A stretch of DNA of 28,869 nt from STF1-138 sp035356975 (GTDB lineage: Bacteria > Patescibacteriota > Patescibacteriia > UBA1558 > S5-K13): positions 1 to 28,869 of the forward strand of contig DAORGW010000011.1 of assembly GCA_035356975.1 (NCBI GenBank), given 5' to 3'. The notes below the pieces were generated by a model. That model did not search any database. It saw only the letters and a list, made by a program, of their open reading frames with translations, and was not told the origin of the DNA. Each line of letters opens with the position of its first letter. Position 1 is the first letter of the stretch. Shown piece by piece: positions 6,442-14,136 of the stretch. A program made the position numbers and the translations under genes.

Positions 6442-7629
6442 ATGGCAGAAACATTTAGCAGAACAAAACCCCATGTAAACGTTGGAACAATAGGCCACGT
6501 TGATCATGGTAAAACAACTTTAACAGCTGCTATTTTACAAGTACTAGCAGCTCATGGTGGTGTTGCTCAAAATAAATCAGTTGATCAAATTGATAACGCC
6601 CCAGAAGAAAAAGCAAGAGGTATTACCATTGCTACAGCTCACGTTGAATATGAATCAGAAAAGAGACATTATGCTCACGTTGATTGTCCAGGACACGCTG
6701 ATTATGTTAAAAACATGATTACCGGTGCTGCACAAATGGATGGAGCAATTCTTGTAGTTTCAGCTGCTGATGGAGCTATGCCTCAGACAAGAGAACACAT
6801 TCTTCTAGCAAGACAAGTTGGTGTTCCTTATATCGTGGTTTTCTTAAATAAAGTAGATCAAGTTAGCGATCCAGAGCTTATTGATTTAGTCGAAGAAGAA
6901 GTAAGAGATTTATTAAAGAAATATGAATTTCCAGGAGATGAAATTCCATTTGTAAGAGGATCAGCACTCAAAGCATTAGAGGATCCAAAAGGAGATTTAG
7001 GTAAACCAATTTTAGAACTCATGGCTAAACTTGATGAATATATTCCTGAACCAGTTAGAGAATTGGATAAACCATTCTTAATGCCTATTGAAGATATCTT
7101 TTCAATTGAAGGAAGAGGAACAGTTGTAACAGGAAGAATTGAAAGAGGTGTTTTGAAATTAACTGATGAAGTTGAAATAGTTGGTATTAAAGATACAACA
7201 AAGACAGTTGTAACTGGTATTGAAATGTTTAACAAATCTCTTGATCAGGGACAGGCTGGAGATAATGCCGGAATTTTATTAAGAGGTACAAAGAAAGATG
7301 ATGTTGAAAGAGGACAAGTTTTGGCAAAACCAGGAAGTATTACTCCACATACAGATTTTGAAGCAGAAATATATATTTTATCTAAAGAAGAGGGTGGAAG
7401 ACATACACCATTTTTCAAGGGCTATAAACCACAGTTCTATATCAGAACAAGTGATGTTACTGGAGATGTAGAATTACCAGAGGGTACGGAAATGGTTATG
7501 CCCGGGGATACAGTTAATTTGAAAATCAAATTAATTCACCCAGTAGCTTTAGAAGAAAAACAAAGATTTGCTATCAGAGAGGGCGGTAAAACAGTTGGAG
7601 CAGGAGTTGTTGTTAAAATAATGAAATAA
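6442..7629 (+). CDS. tuf: Elongation factor Tu
   Basis: A 395-residue GTPase that delivers aminoacyl-tRNA to the ribosome. All GTPase motifs are intact: GHVDHGKTT, the effector RGITIATAH, DCPGHADYV, NKVD and SALKA. Domains II and III follow with the family-typical GRGTVVTGRIERG and the terminal FAIREGGKTVGAGVV. The intact NKVD contrasts with the altered NKMA of EF-G upstream. The gene has its own candidate promoter and is closed by a strong hairpin. Confidence 0.98.
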   Translation: MAETFSRTKPHVNVGTIGHVDHGKTTLTAAILQVLAAHGGVAQNKSVDQIDNAPEEKARGITIATAHVEYESEKRHYAHVDCPGHADYVKNMITGAAQMDGAILVVSAADGAMPQTREHILLARQVGVPYIVVFLNKVDQVSDPELIDLVEEEVRDLLKKYEFPGDEIPFVRGSALKALEDPKGDLGKPILELMAKLDEYIPEPVRELDKPFLMPIEDIFSIEGRGTVVTGRIERGVLKLTDEVEIVGIKDTTKTVVTGIEMFNKSLDQGQAGDNAGILLRGTKKDDVERGQVLAKPGSITPHTDFEAEIYILSKEEGGRHTPFFKGYKPQFYIRTSDVTGDVELPEGTEMVMPGDTVNLKIKLIHPVALEEKQRFAIREGGKTVGAGVVVKIMK

Positions 7630-7639
7630 TTTATTTATC

Positions 7640-7670
7640 TTTTCCCCACCATGTTTTATGGTGGGGAAAA
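7640..7670 (+). terminator. 13-bp hairpin after tuf
   Basis: A perfect 13-bp stem (7640-7652 with 7658-7670, TTTTCCCCACCAT type) closes a GTTTT loop, 10 bases after the tuf stop. The A/T ends are inside the stem and no separate T-run follows. It shares its core and loop with the hairpin at 783-809. An in-frame ATG inside the right arm (7658) is not the rpsJ start. Confidence 0.6.
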
Positions 7671-7690
7671 ATTGTATATTAATAATCTAT

Positions 7691-8041
7691 ATGGAAAAGA
7701 ATAAGAGTAAAAAAGAAAAAGTTGAAGAAGGTTCTACAGCAAGTAGAATTAGAATAAAACTAAAAGCATATGATCACATGCTTATTGATCAATCAACAAA
7801 AACAATTGTTGATGTAGCACTTAGAAACGGTGCAAAAGTTATAGGCCCTATCCCATTACCAACAGATATAAAAAAATACACAGTATTAAAATCAACTTTT
7901 GTTCATAAAGACGCAAGAGATCAATATGAAATGAGAACACATAAAAGACTTTTAGATATTATAGATCCAGATAGGAAAACAATAGATGCACTTATGAGTT
8001 TAGACCTTCCAAATGGTGTTGACATAGAGATAAAGATGTGA
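7691..8041 (+). CDS. rpsJ: 30S ribosomal protein S10
   Basis: S10 belongs to the 30S head and, in other bacteria, to the NusB antitermination complex. 116 residues from the ATG at 7691 (MEKNKSKK); an earlier ATG at 7658 lies inside the tuf hairpin and is rejected. Core motifs: RIRIKLKAYDH, the IPLPTDIKKYTVL loop and the RTHKRLLDI segment. A charged N-terminal extension of ~20 residues precedes the core. Confidence 0.97.
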   Translation: MEKNKSKKEKVEEGSTASRIRIKLKAYDHMLIDQSTKTIVDVALRNGAKVIGPIPLPTDIKKYTVLKSTFVHKDARDQYEMRTHKRLLDIIDPDRKTIDALMSLDLPNGVDIEIKM

Positions 8042-8164
8042 TAAGCTCTTTATAAGTTAATTTTTATTAAATTGTTTTGAAAAGTATTTAAAAACCCCCA
8101 GACAGGGAAGTGTTAAATAATTTTACAATAACAAGTAGGAGATTGAAAAAACCAATTAATTAAT

Positions 8165-8248
8165 TCTGCAAAATTAGTACGAGATTTAGCAGAATCGCAA
8201 CTTTACGTTTTTTAAATATATTTAGAAGAGGTAAGGTTACGATTTTTT
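8165..8248 (+). promoter_or_regulatory. Structured, terminator-like leader upstream of rplC
   Basis: The 220-base rpsJ-rplC gap is the longest inside the S10 cluster. Stem 1: 8165-8174 with 8184-8193 (9 of 10 pairs). Stem 2: 8193-8206 with 8231-8244 (12 Watson-Crick pairs, one G-U, one mismatch), followed immediately by a T-run to 8248. The loop of stem 2 contains the palindrome TAAATATATTTA. The hairpin plus T-run ends 13 bases before the rplC ATG. There is no room for a promoter downstream, so transcription must read through it; an attenuator is the simplest reading. Nothing coding is seen in 8042-8164. Confidence 0.5.
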
Positions 8249-8261
8249 ATATTATAAAGAC

Positions 8262-9074
8262 ATGAATTTTATACTAGGAACAAAAATTAGAATGACTCAA
8301 ATATTTACTGAAGATGCTAGAGTTATTCCTGTTACTGAAATTAGTGTAAAGCCAAGTACAGTATTAAGAGTTAAAACAAAAGAAACAGATGGTTATGAAT
8401 CTGTTGTTTTAGCATACGGAAATAAAAACAAGGTTAGTAAATCAATATTGGGATTTTTTAAAAATTTAGGTAAATTTAGATATATAAGAGAATTCAGAAC
8501 TGATGGAGAAAATATTGAATTAAAACAAGGAGATAAAATAGGACTTAATTCTTTTACAGAGGGCGAAAAAGTAAAAGTTTCTTCTGTGTCAAAAGGAAAA
8601 GGATTTCAGGGTGTTGTAAAAAGACATGGATTTAATGGTGGACCAAGAACTCACGGTGACAAAGATCAGATGAGAATGGGTGGATCAGTTGGGGCAACTG
8701 AACCAAGAAGAGTTTTTAAAGGAAGAAAAATGCCAGGAAGAATGGGTTCTGATATGGTTTCAATTAAAAATTTAGAGATAGTTAAAATAGACCCAGAGAA
8801 GGATTTATTATATGTTATGGGCGCAGTATCTGGTGGAAGAAATGCTTTAGTTATGATAATGGGAAGTGGAAATATGAAAATTTATGAAGATATCAAAAAA
8901 CAAGAATTAGTAAAAGAAAATATTGAAGAACCAACCGTTGTAGAATCAATTGATAATTCAGTAGAAGTTCCAATTACAACAGAGGAAAAACCACAAGAAC
9001 AGGAAATAATTGAAAATAAAGAAGATGTAAAAACCGAAGAAGCTATAGAAAATAAAGAAACAAAACAAGAATAA
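8262..9074 (+). CDS. rplC: 50S ribosomal protein L3 with acidic C-terminal tail
   Basis: L3 initiates 50S assembly and reaches the peptidyl-transferase region. The core (residues 1 to ~205) has ILGTKIRMTQIF at the start and the central GGPRTHGDKDQMR, MGGSVGATEPRRV and GRKMPGRMG loop. Residues ~210 to 270 are a Glu/Lys-rich low-complexity tail absent from typical ~210-residue L3. First gene after the structured leader; rplD follows after 4 bases. Confidence 0.97.
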   Translation: MNFILGTKIRMTQIFTEDARVIPVTEISVKPSTVLRVKTKETDGYESVVLAYGNKNKVSKSILGFFKNLGKFRYIREFRTDGENIELKQGDKIGLNSFTEGEKVKVSSVSKGKGFQGVVKRHGFNGGPRTHGDKDQMRMGGSVGATEPRRVFKGRKMPGRMGSDMVSIKNLEIVKIDPEKDLLYVMGAVSGGRNALVMIMGSGNMKIYEDIKKQELVKENIEEPTVVESIDNSVEVPITTEEKPQEQEIIENKEDVKTEEAIENKETKQE

Positions 9075-9078
9075 TTTT

Positions 9079-9714
9079 ATGTTAAAGACAAAGATTTACA
9101 ATTTAGAAGCAAAAGAAACAGGAGAACTAGAGCTAAATGAGAAGATTTTTGGTATTAAAATAAGCGCTCCAGTTATACAACAAGTTGTAGAAGCTCATCT
9201 TGCAAATAGACGTCAGGTTTTAGCACACACAAAACAAATTGGAGAAGTTCGTGGTGGTGGTAAAAAACCATGGAAACAAAAAGGAACAGGACGTGCAAGA
9301 CAGGGTTCTATTAGATCACCACAGTGGAAGGGTGGAGCAGTAACCTTTGGTCCAATAAAAGATAGAAATTTTGTAAAAAAAGTAAATCAGAAAATGAAAC
9401 AAAAAGCATTGTTTATGATATTTTCAGATAGATTTAATGAACAGAAGTTAACAGTTTTAGAAGATTTAAATTTAACAAGCAGAAAAACAAAAGACTTATT
9501 AGGTTCAATTTCAAAATTTAATTTAAATGATAAAAAAGTTTTGATTGGTATTGATAAGGTAAACGAGAATATATTGAAAGCATCAAAGAATTTGAAAAAT
9601 ATAAAAATTATGCCAGTCTCAAGTTTTAATGTTTATACATTGTTAAAATTTGATAATTTATTTTTAACAAAAAAGGCAGTTGAGAAAATAATCAAACATT
9701 TTAATAAGATATAA
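9079..9714 (+). CDS. rplD: 50S ribosomal protein L4
   Basis: 211 residues, normal length. The extended loop that lines the exit tunnel is clear: EVRGGGKKPWKQKGTGRARQ followed by GSIRSPQWKGGAVTFGP. The C-terminal globular part is Lys/Asn-rich. In other bacteria L4 autoregulates the S10 operon by binding its leader; the structured leader before rplC is a possible target here (inference). It is 4 bases from both rplC and rplW. Confidence 0.97.
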   Translation: MLKTKIYNLEAKETGELELNEKIFGIKISAPVIQQVVEAHLANRRQVLAHTKQIGEVRGGGKKPWKQKGTGRARQGSIRSPQWKGGAVTFGPIKDRNFVKKVNQKMKQKALFMIFSDRFNEQKLTVLEDLNLTSRKTKDLLGSISKFNLNDKKVLIGIDKVNENILKASKNLKNIKIMPVSSFNVYTLLKFDNLFLTKKAVEKIIKHFNKI

Positions 9715-9718
9715 TTAT

Positions 9719-10159
9719 ATGGGATTGTTTAGTAAAAAGACAAAAGACGAAGCAAAGAAAGATGATAAAGAAAAAATTGTTGAACAAACAAAAGATTTGA
9801 CTATTGATGAAATAAAATCAGAAAAATCAAAAAAACCAGGAAAAGACAAAAAATCAGACACAAAAAAAGACACTAAAAATTCATATAAAGTTTTAGTTCG
9901 CGCGCTTATTACAGAAAAAGCATCTTATTTAAAATCAGAAAATAAATATTTATTTGAGGTTAATAAAAATACGACAAAAAACGAAATTAAAAAAGCAATT
10001 TTTCATGTTTATGGATATTGGCCAGAATCAGTTAATATAATAAATATAGGTGGTAAAAATGTAAGATATGGAAAAAATACAGGCACAACAAAAGGCAAGA
10101 AAAAAGCAGTAGTAACGCTTAAAAAAGGAGATAGTATAGAAATTTACGAAGGAGTATAA
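9719..10159 (+). CDS. rplW: 50S ribosomal protein L23 with charged N-terminal extension
   Basis: L23 sits at the tunnel exit and docks trigger factor and SRP. The core starts near residue 57 (YKVLVRALITEKAS) and includes FEVNKNTTKNEIKKAI, VYGYWPESVN and the final KKAVVTLKKGD. The first ~55 residues are an Asp/Lys-rich tract not found in the usual ~95-residue protein. The extension is in frame with the ATG at 9719, and no better start stands out near the core. Confidence 0.95.
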   Translation: MGLFSKKTKDEAKKDDKEKIVEQTKDLTIDEIKSEKSKKPGKDKKSDTKKDTKNSYKVLVRALITEKASYLKSENKYLFEVNKNTTKNEIKKAIFHVYGYWPESVNIINIGGKNVRYGKNTGTTKGKKKAVVTLKKGDSIEIYEGV

Positions 10160-10164
10160 AATAA

Positions 10165-10199
10165 TTTCAACTTAATATTTTCAATTTTCAATTTAAGGA
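10165..10199 (+). repeat. Heptad repeat upstream of rplB
   Basis: Five 7-base units in phase: TTTCAAC, TTAATAT, TTTCAAT, TTTCAAT, TTAAGGA. They fill the rplW-rplB gap and end one base before the rplB ATG. The sequence differs from the AGCTGAN arrays but keeps the same period and position. Confidence 0.65.
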
Positions 10200-10200
10200 T

Positions 10201-11043
10201 ATGGCAATAAAATTATACAAACCAACAACACCAGCAAGAAGAAAGACATCAGTTATTTCAAATCCTTTGGTTTCTAAGAAAATAAAATTACCAAAAAATT
10301 TAATTGTAATAAGAAAGAAAAATTCAGGAAGAAATAATCAGGGTAAAATTACAGTAAGACATAAGGGTGGTGGCGCAAAAAGATATATTAGATTAGTTGA
10401 TTTTAAAATGGATAAATTTGACATTCCAGCAAAAGTTGAAAGAATAGAATACGATCCAAATAGAAATGCAAATATAGCTTTGGTTTGTTATAGAGACGGA
10501 GAAAGAAGATATGTTCTAGCTTGCGAAGGAATGAAACCAGGAGACCACATTATTTCATCAAAAACAAAATTAACATTGTCAGAAGGAAATAGATTTCCAT
10601 TATCAATTATTCCAACAGGAATTTCAGTATATAATGTAGAATTAAAACCAGGAAATGGTGGTAAATTAGCAAGAAGTGCGGGAAATAAATTAACATTTAT
10701 AGGTATAGATGGAGAAAAAGCACAGTTAAAATTGCCCTCAGGAGAAGTAAGAATAGTTTCAAAAGATTGTTTTGCTACCATAGGAACAGTTTCAAATGCA
10801 GAATTTAGAAATATACGATGGGGAAAGGCTGGAAGAATGAGACATCGTGGAATAAAACCAACGGTTCGTGGAAAAGTTATGAATCCATGCGATCATCCAC
10901 ACGGAGGAGGAGAAGGTAAGCATCCTATTGGTATGAAACATCCGAAAACATTGTGGGGTAAACCAGCACTTGGAGTAAAAACAAGAAAAAATAATAAATA
11001 TAGTAATAAATTTATAATTTCAAGAAGAAAGAAAAGAAAATAA
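10201..11043 (+). CDS. rplB: 50S ribosomal protein L2
   Basis: 280 residues, full length. L2 binds domain IV of 23S rRNA and is needed for subunit association. Conserved parts: RHKGGGAKRYIRLVDF, AGNKLTFIG region, and the catalytic-centre loop NPCDHPHGGGEGKHPIG with its invariant His. The C-terminus ends in a basic RRKKRK tail. It follows the heptad array and precedes a second array before rpsS. Confidence 0.98.
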   Translation: MAIKLYKPTTPARRKTSVISNPLVSKKIKLPKNLIVIRKKNSGRNNQGKITVRHKGGGAKRYIRLVDFKMDKFDIPAKVERIEYDPNRNANIALVCYRDGERRYVLACEGMKPGDHIISSKTKLTLSEGNRFPLSIIPTGISVYNVELKPGNGGKLARSAGNKLTFIGIDGEKAQLKLPSGEVRIVSKDCFATIGTVSNAEFRNIRWGKAGRMRHRGIKPTVRGKVMNPCDHPHGGGEGKHPIGMKHPKTLWGKPALGVKTRKNNKYSNKFIISRRKKRK

Positions 11044-11046
11044 AAT

Positions 11047-11120
11047 AGCTATTAGCTATTAACCACAAGCTTTTAGGAAATTCCTAGCTGACGGTTGAAG
11101 GCTGAATGCTGAAAGCTAAA
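11047..11120 (+). repeat. Heptad repeat array with palindromic core, upstream of rpsS
   Basis: Left units AGCTATT, AGCTATT, AACCACA, AGCTTTT (11047-11074), palindromic core AGGAAATTCCT (11075-11085), right units AGCTGAC, GGTTGAA, GGCTGAA, TGCTGAA, AGCTAAA (11086-11120). It ends 5 bases before the rpsS ATG. Core and unit layout are nearly the same as at 6041-6109, so these two are clearly related copies. Confidence 0.85.
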
Positions 11121-11125
11121 ATAAT

Positions 11126-11416
11126 ATGTCAAGAAGTTTAAAAAAATTACCATTTACATGTCCTAAGCTTTTAAAGAAACTTTCACAGATAAAACCAGGC
11201 GACAAAAAAACAGTTATAAAGACATGGTCAAGGGCATCAACAATTACACCAGAAATGGTGGGATATACTATTTATGTCCATAATGGAAAAGATCATTTAC
11301 CTGTATTTGTTGTTGAAAATATGGTTGGACACAAATTAGGAGAGTTTTCACCTACAAGAAAATTTGTAGTTCACGGTGGTAAAATGGCAAAAGCTCAATC
11401 AAAGGGAAAGAAATAA
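11126..11416 (+). CDS. rpsS: 30S ribosomal protein S19
   Basis: 96 residues. S19 lies in the 30S head and pairs with S13. Family segments: SRSLKKLPF at the N-terminus, IKTWSRASTITPEMVG, YIYVHNGKDHLPVFV-like strand, MVGHKLGEFSPTRKFVVHG at the C-terminal core. Start after an AATAATATG context. Confidence 0.97.
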   Translation: MSRSLKKLPFTCPKLLKKLSQIKPGDKKTVIKTWSRASTITPEMVGYTIYVHNGKDHLPVFVVENMVGHKLGEFSPTRKFVVHGGKMAKAQSKGKK

Positions 11417-11426
11417 ATAAAATTTT

Positions 11427-11957
11427 ATGGAAGTAATAGCAAAATTAAAACATTATCATAGTGCTCCAAGAAAAGTAAGAATTGTTGTTGATACAATAAG
11501 GGGTTTAAATGTAGTTGATGCAGTTTCACAATTGGAGAATTTAAATAAAAGAGCTGCGTATGGAGTTTTGAAACTTTTGAATTCTGCAATTGCAAATGCT
11601 GTAAATAATTTTTCTTTAGATAAAGACAATTTATATATAAAAATAATTTTAGTAGATCAAGGAATGGTTTATAAGAGATGGATGCCAAAAGCACATGGAT
11701 CAGCCGGAAGAATCAGAAAATCTACAAGTCATGTTACAATAGTTCTTGATGAAAGAATTCCAACTGATAGTAAAAAGAAAATTAAAAAACAAGACAAAGA
11801 AGACACAAAAGAAGATGTAGATATTATCGATATAAAAGAAATCAAAAAAGAATCAGCTCAGAGAGTAAAACCAGTAAAAGAAAAGATAAATATAAAAAAA
11901 CCATTACAAAAATCTAAATCAATTAAGAGCTTTGTAAGAAAAGCAGGAGATAAATAA
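11427..11957 (+). CDS. rplV: 50S ribosomal protein L22 with basic C-terminal tail
   Basis: L22 spans 23S rRNA domains and lines the exit tunnel. The core (to residue ~112) has YHSAPRKVRIVVDTIRG, AAYGVLKLLNSAIANA, and the tunnel hairpin region RWMPKAHGSAGRIRKSTSHVTI. Residues ~115 to 176 form a Lys/Asp-rich extension without counterpart in standard ~110-residue L22. rpsC starts 1 base after the stop. Confidence 0.96.
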   Translation: MEVIAKLKHYHSAPRKVRIVVDTIRGLNVVDAVSQLENLNKRAAYGVLKLLNSAIANAVNNFSLDKDNLYIKIILVDQGMVYKRWMPKAHGSAGRIRKSTSHVTIVLDERIPTDSKKKIKKQDKEDTKEDVDIIDIKEIKKESAQRVKPVKEKINIKKPLQKSKSIKSFVRKAGDK

Positions 11958-11958
11958 A

Positions 11959-12720
11959 ATGGGACATAAAGTAAATCCAATAGTATTTAGAATGGGAATG
12001 TCACAATCATGGAAATCAAAGTGGTTTAGTGACAAAAATTATATAGAATATTTAAAGCAGGATGTTTTAGTTAGAAAATTTTTGAAAAATAAATTAAAAG
12101 ATGCTGGTATTGCCGAAATAGAAATAAAAAGATCTGCAGATATTATAGAAATTGTAATTCATTCTTCAAGACCGGGTGTTATTATTGGTCGCGGAGGTAC
12201 TGGCGTAGAAGATATTAAAAAAGATATCACAAATAAATATTTTAAAAATATTAGAAAGAATTTGAAATTAACCATAGAAGAAGTTAAGCGTCCAATGTTA
12301 TCAGCGCCAGTTGTTTTACAGGGTATGATTGATCAGGTGGAAAAAAGATTACCATACAGAAAAGTCATGAAGAAAACAATAGAAAAGGTTATGCAAGCAG
12401 GGGCAAAAGGTGTAAAAATAACAATGTCAGGAAGATTAAATGGAGTAGAAATTGCAAGAACAGAAACATTAAAACAGGGAAGATTACCACTTCATACACT
12501 GCGTGCCGATATTGATTATTCAAGGGGTACTGCACGTACAACTTATGGAGCAATAGGAATTAAAATTTGGATTTATAAAGGTGAGGTAATTATGGGCGCA
12601 GATAGAAAAGAAAATAAATCAGAAGAAAGAAAAAGATTTAATAAATTTGAAAATAAATCCGATAAATTTACTAAAAGACCCCAAAGAAAATATCAACCAA
12701 GAAAAACAGATTCAAAATAA
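11959..12720 (+). CDS. rpsC: 30S ribosomal protein S3
   Basis: 253 residues; forms part of the mRNA entry channel. Visible parts: GHKVNPIVFRMG at the start, the KH-domain loop VIIGRGGTGVEDIKK, RPMLSAPVVLQGM, GVKITMSGRLNGVEIARTE and the RADIDYSRGTARTTYG segment. The C-terminal ~40 residues are a Lys/Arg/Asn-rich tail. One base separates it from rplV. Confidence 0.97.
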   Translation: MGHKVNPIVFRMGMSQSWKSKWFSDKNYIEYLKQDVLVRKFLKNKLKDAGIAEIEIKRSADIIEIVIHSSRPGVIIGRGGTGVEDIKKDITNKYFKNIRKNLKLTIEEVKRPMLSAPVVLQGMIDQVEKRLPYRKVMKKTIEKVMQAGAKGVKITMSGRLNGVEIARTETLKQGRLPLHTLRADIDYSRGTARTTYGAIGIKIWIYKGEVIMGADRKENKSEERKRFNKFENKSDKFTKRPQRKYQPRKTDSK

Positions 12721-12744
12721 GTAACAATAATTTAAATTAAGAAT

Positions 12745-13152
12745 ATGCTAGCACCAAAAAAAGATAAGCACAAAAAATGGCAAAGAGGTGACCAAATTAG
12801 AGGAGTCGCTACTTCTGGCAATCAGGTAAGTTTTGGAAGTTATGGACTTAAATCTAAAGAAGCCGGGTGGATAAGTTCAAGACAAATTGAATCAGCGAGG
12901 CGTGCTATTGTCCATCATTTACAGCGTGGTGCCAAATATTGGATTAGAATTTTTCCAGATAAACCAATGACATCAAAGAGTGGAGAAATTCCAATGGGAA
13001 AAGGAAAGGGAGCAGTTGATCATTATGTAGCAGTTGTAAAGCCAGGAAGCATATTATTTGAAATAGAGGGAATTAAAGAAGAATTAGCAAAGAGAGCAAT
13101 GAATCTTGCTGCTCACAAATTACCAGTTAAATGTATTTTTGTTAAAAAATAA
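12745..13152 (+). CDS. rplP: 50S ribosomal protein L16
   Basis: 135 residues, normal length; L16 helps position A-site tRNA. Motifs: FGSYGLKSKEAGWISSRQIE, ARRAIVHHLQRGAKYWIRIFP, KPMTSKSGEIPMGKGKG. The C-terminus AAHKLPVKCIFVKK is standard. The N-terminus starts MLAPKKDKHKKWQRG, slightly shortened from the usual MLxPKRTKYRKxxRG. Confidence 0.97.
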   Translation: MLAPKKDKHKKWQRGDQIRGVATSGNQVSFGSYGLKSKEAGWISSRQIESARRAIVHHLQRGAKYWIRIFPDKPMTSKSGEIPMGKGKGAVDHYVAVVKPGSILFEIEGIKEELAKRAMNLAAHKLPVKCIFVKK

Positions 13153-13175
13153 ATAAATCTAGTTTTAATAAATAT

Positions 13176-13400
13176 ATGAAATTTAAAGAATTAAAAGAAA
13201 AAGCAACAAAAGATTTACACGAACTTTTGAAAGAAAAAAGAGAGCAATCAAGAGCCTTAAGATTTAGTATTTTTTCAGACCAAGAAAAACACGTAAGAAA
13301 AATTAGATCAGTAAAGAAACAAATAGCACAAATTTTAACAATATTAAATAATAAAAAACAAAATAATAATTCAGTTGAAAAATCAGAAGAAGGTAAATAA
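13176..13400 (+). CDS. rpmC: 50S ribosomal protein L29
   Basis: 74 residues forming two antiparallel helices near the tunnel exit. The pattern FKELKEKATKDLHELLKEKREQ, LRFSIFSDQEKHVRKIRSVKKQIAQILTILN matches L29 (the usual ELxxKLxELRxELFxLRFQ... RxVRRDIARIxTxL). A short polar tail follows the core. A palindrome lies between it and rpsQ. Confidence 0.94.
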   Translation: MKFKELKEKATKDLHELLKEKREQSRALRFSIFSDQEKHVRKIRSVKKQIAQILTILNNKKQNNNSVEKSEEGK

Positions 13401-13406
13401 ATTTTG

Positions 13407-13421
13407 TCGAGTTTAACTCGA
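13407..13421 (+). repeat. Small perfect hairpin between rpmC and rpsQ
   Basis: TCGAGTT T AACTCGA: a 7-bp perfect stem with a single-base centre (effectively a cruciform or a 3-base loop), 10 bases before the rpsQ ATG. No T-run follows, so it may be an RNA stabilising or processing signal. Confidence 0.4.
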
Positions 13422-13431
13422 ATATAATAAT

Positions 13432-13701
13432 ATGACACAAGAAATTAAAAAAGATAAAGTTATAAAACAATTTAGAGAGCTAAAGGGTGTGGTTACTAGT
13501 GATAAAATGAATAAAACCGTTACAGTAAAGGTTGATACAAGTAAACAACACAAAATTTATAAAAAAAGATATATTGTAAGTAAAAAATATAAAGCACACG
13601 ATGAATATAACCAATATAAAATAGGTAATCATGTTGTAATAAGACAAGTAAGTCCTATATCAAAAGATAAAAAATGGATTGTTGTTAAAAAAATAAAATA
13701 A
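13432..13701 (+). CDS. rpsQ: 30S ribosomal protein S17
   Basis: 89 residues, OB-fold. Family pattern: ELKGVVTSDKMNKTVTVKVD, HKIYKKRYIVSKKYKAHDE, YKIGNHVVIRQVSPISKDKKW. Length and order (after rpmC, before rplN) are as in other spc regions. Confidence 0.96.
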   Translation: MTQEIKKDKVIKQFRELKGVVTSDKMNKTVTVKVDTSKQHKIYKKRYIVSKKYKAHDEYNQYKIGNHVVIRQVSPISKDKKWIVVKKIK

Positions 13702-13724
13702 AATATTTATTATAATTTAAATAT

Positions 13725-14096
13725 ATGATACAAGTGCAAACAATGTTAACGGTAGCTGATAATACAGGAGCAAAAAAAGCTCAGTGTATTAAAGTACTTG
13801 GTGGAACAAAAAGAAGATATGCTGGAATTGGCGACATTATAGTTGTTGTTATTAAATCAGCTCAACCACATCAAACTATTAAAAAAAGTGATGTAGTAAA
13901 AGCAGTTATTGTAAGACAACATAAAGAATTAAGAAGACCAAGTGGAATATATATAAGATTTGATGATAATGCAGTTGTAATTTTAGATAAAAATAATCAA
14001 GATCCAAGAGGAACAAGAATTTTTGGACCAGTAGCAAGAGAGCTTCGCGCAAAAGGATTTAATAAAATAATCTCACTTGCACCAGAAGTATTATAA
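13725..14096 (+). CDS. rplN: 50S ribosomal protein L14
   Basis: 123 residues, typical. L14 forms intersubunit bridges. Motifs: MIQVQTMLTVADNTGAKKAQCI, GGTKRRYAGIGDII, IRFDDNAVVILDKNNQDPRGTRIFGPVARELR. The normal 122 to 124-residue length and intact termini support the start. Confidence 0.98.
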   Translation: MIQVQTMLTVADNTGAKKAQCIKVLGGTKRRYAGIGDIIVVVIKSAQPHQTIKKSDVVKAVIVRQHKELRRPSGIYIRFDDNAVVILDKNNQDPRGTRIFGPVARELRAKGFNKIISLAPEVL

Positions 14097-14136
14097 TAAT
14101 AGAATAATTGAATAATAGATAAGATAAATTATATAT

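Noticed and set aside
7658..7690. Upstream ATG for rpsJ
   Set aside because: It lies in the right arm of the tuf hairpin and adds residues unlike S10.
11047..11120. CRISPR-like array
   Set aside because: The units are 7 bases, degenerate and contiguous, with no spacers.
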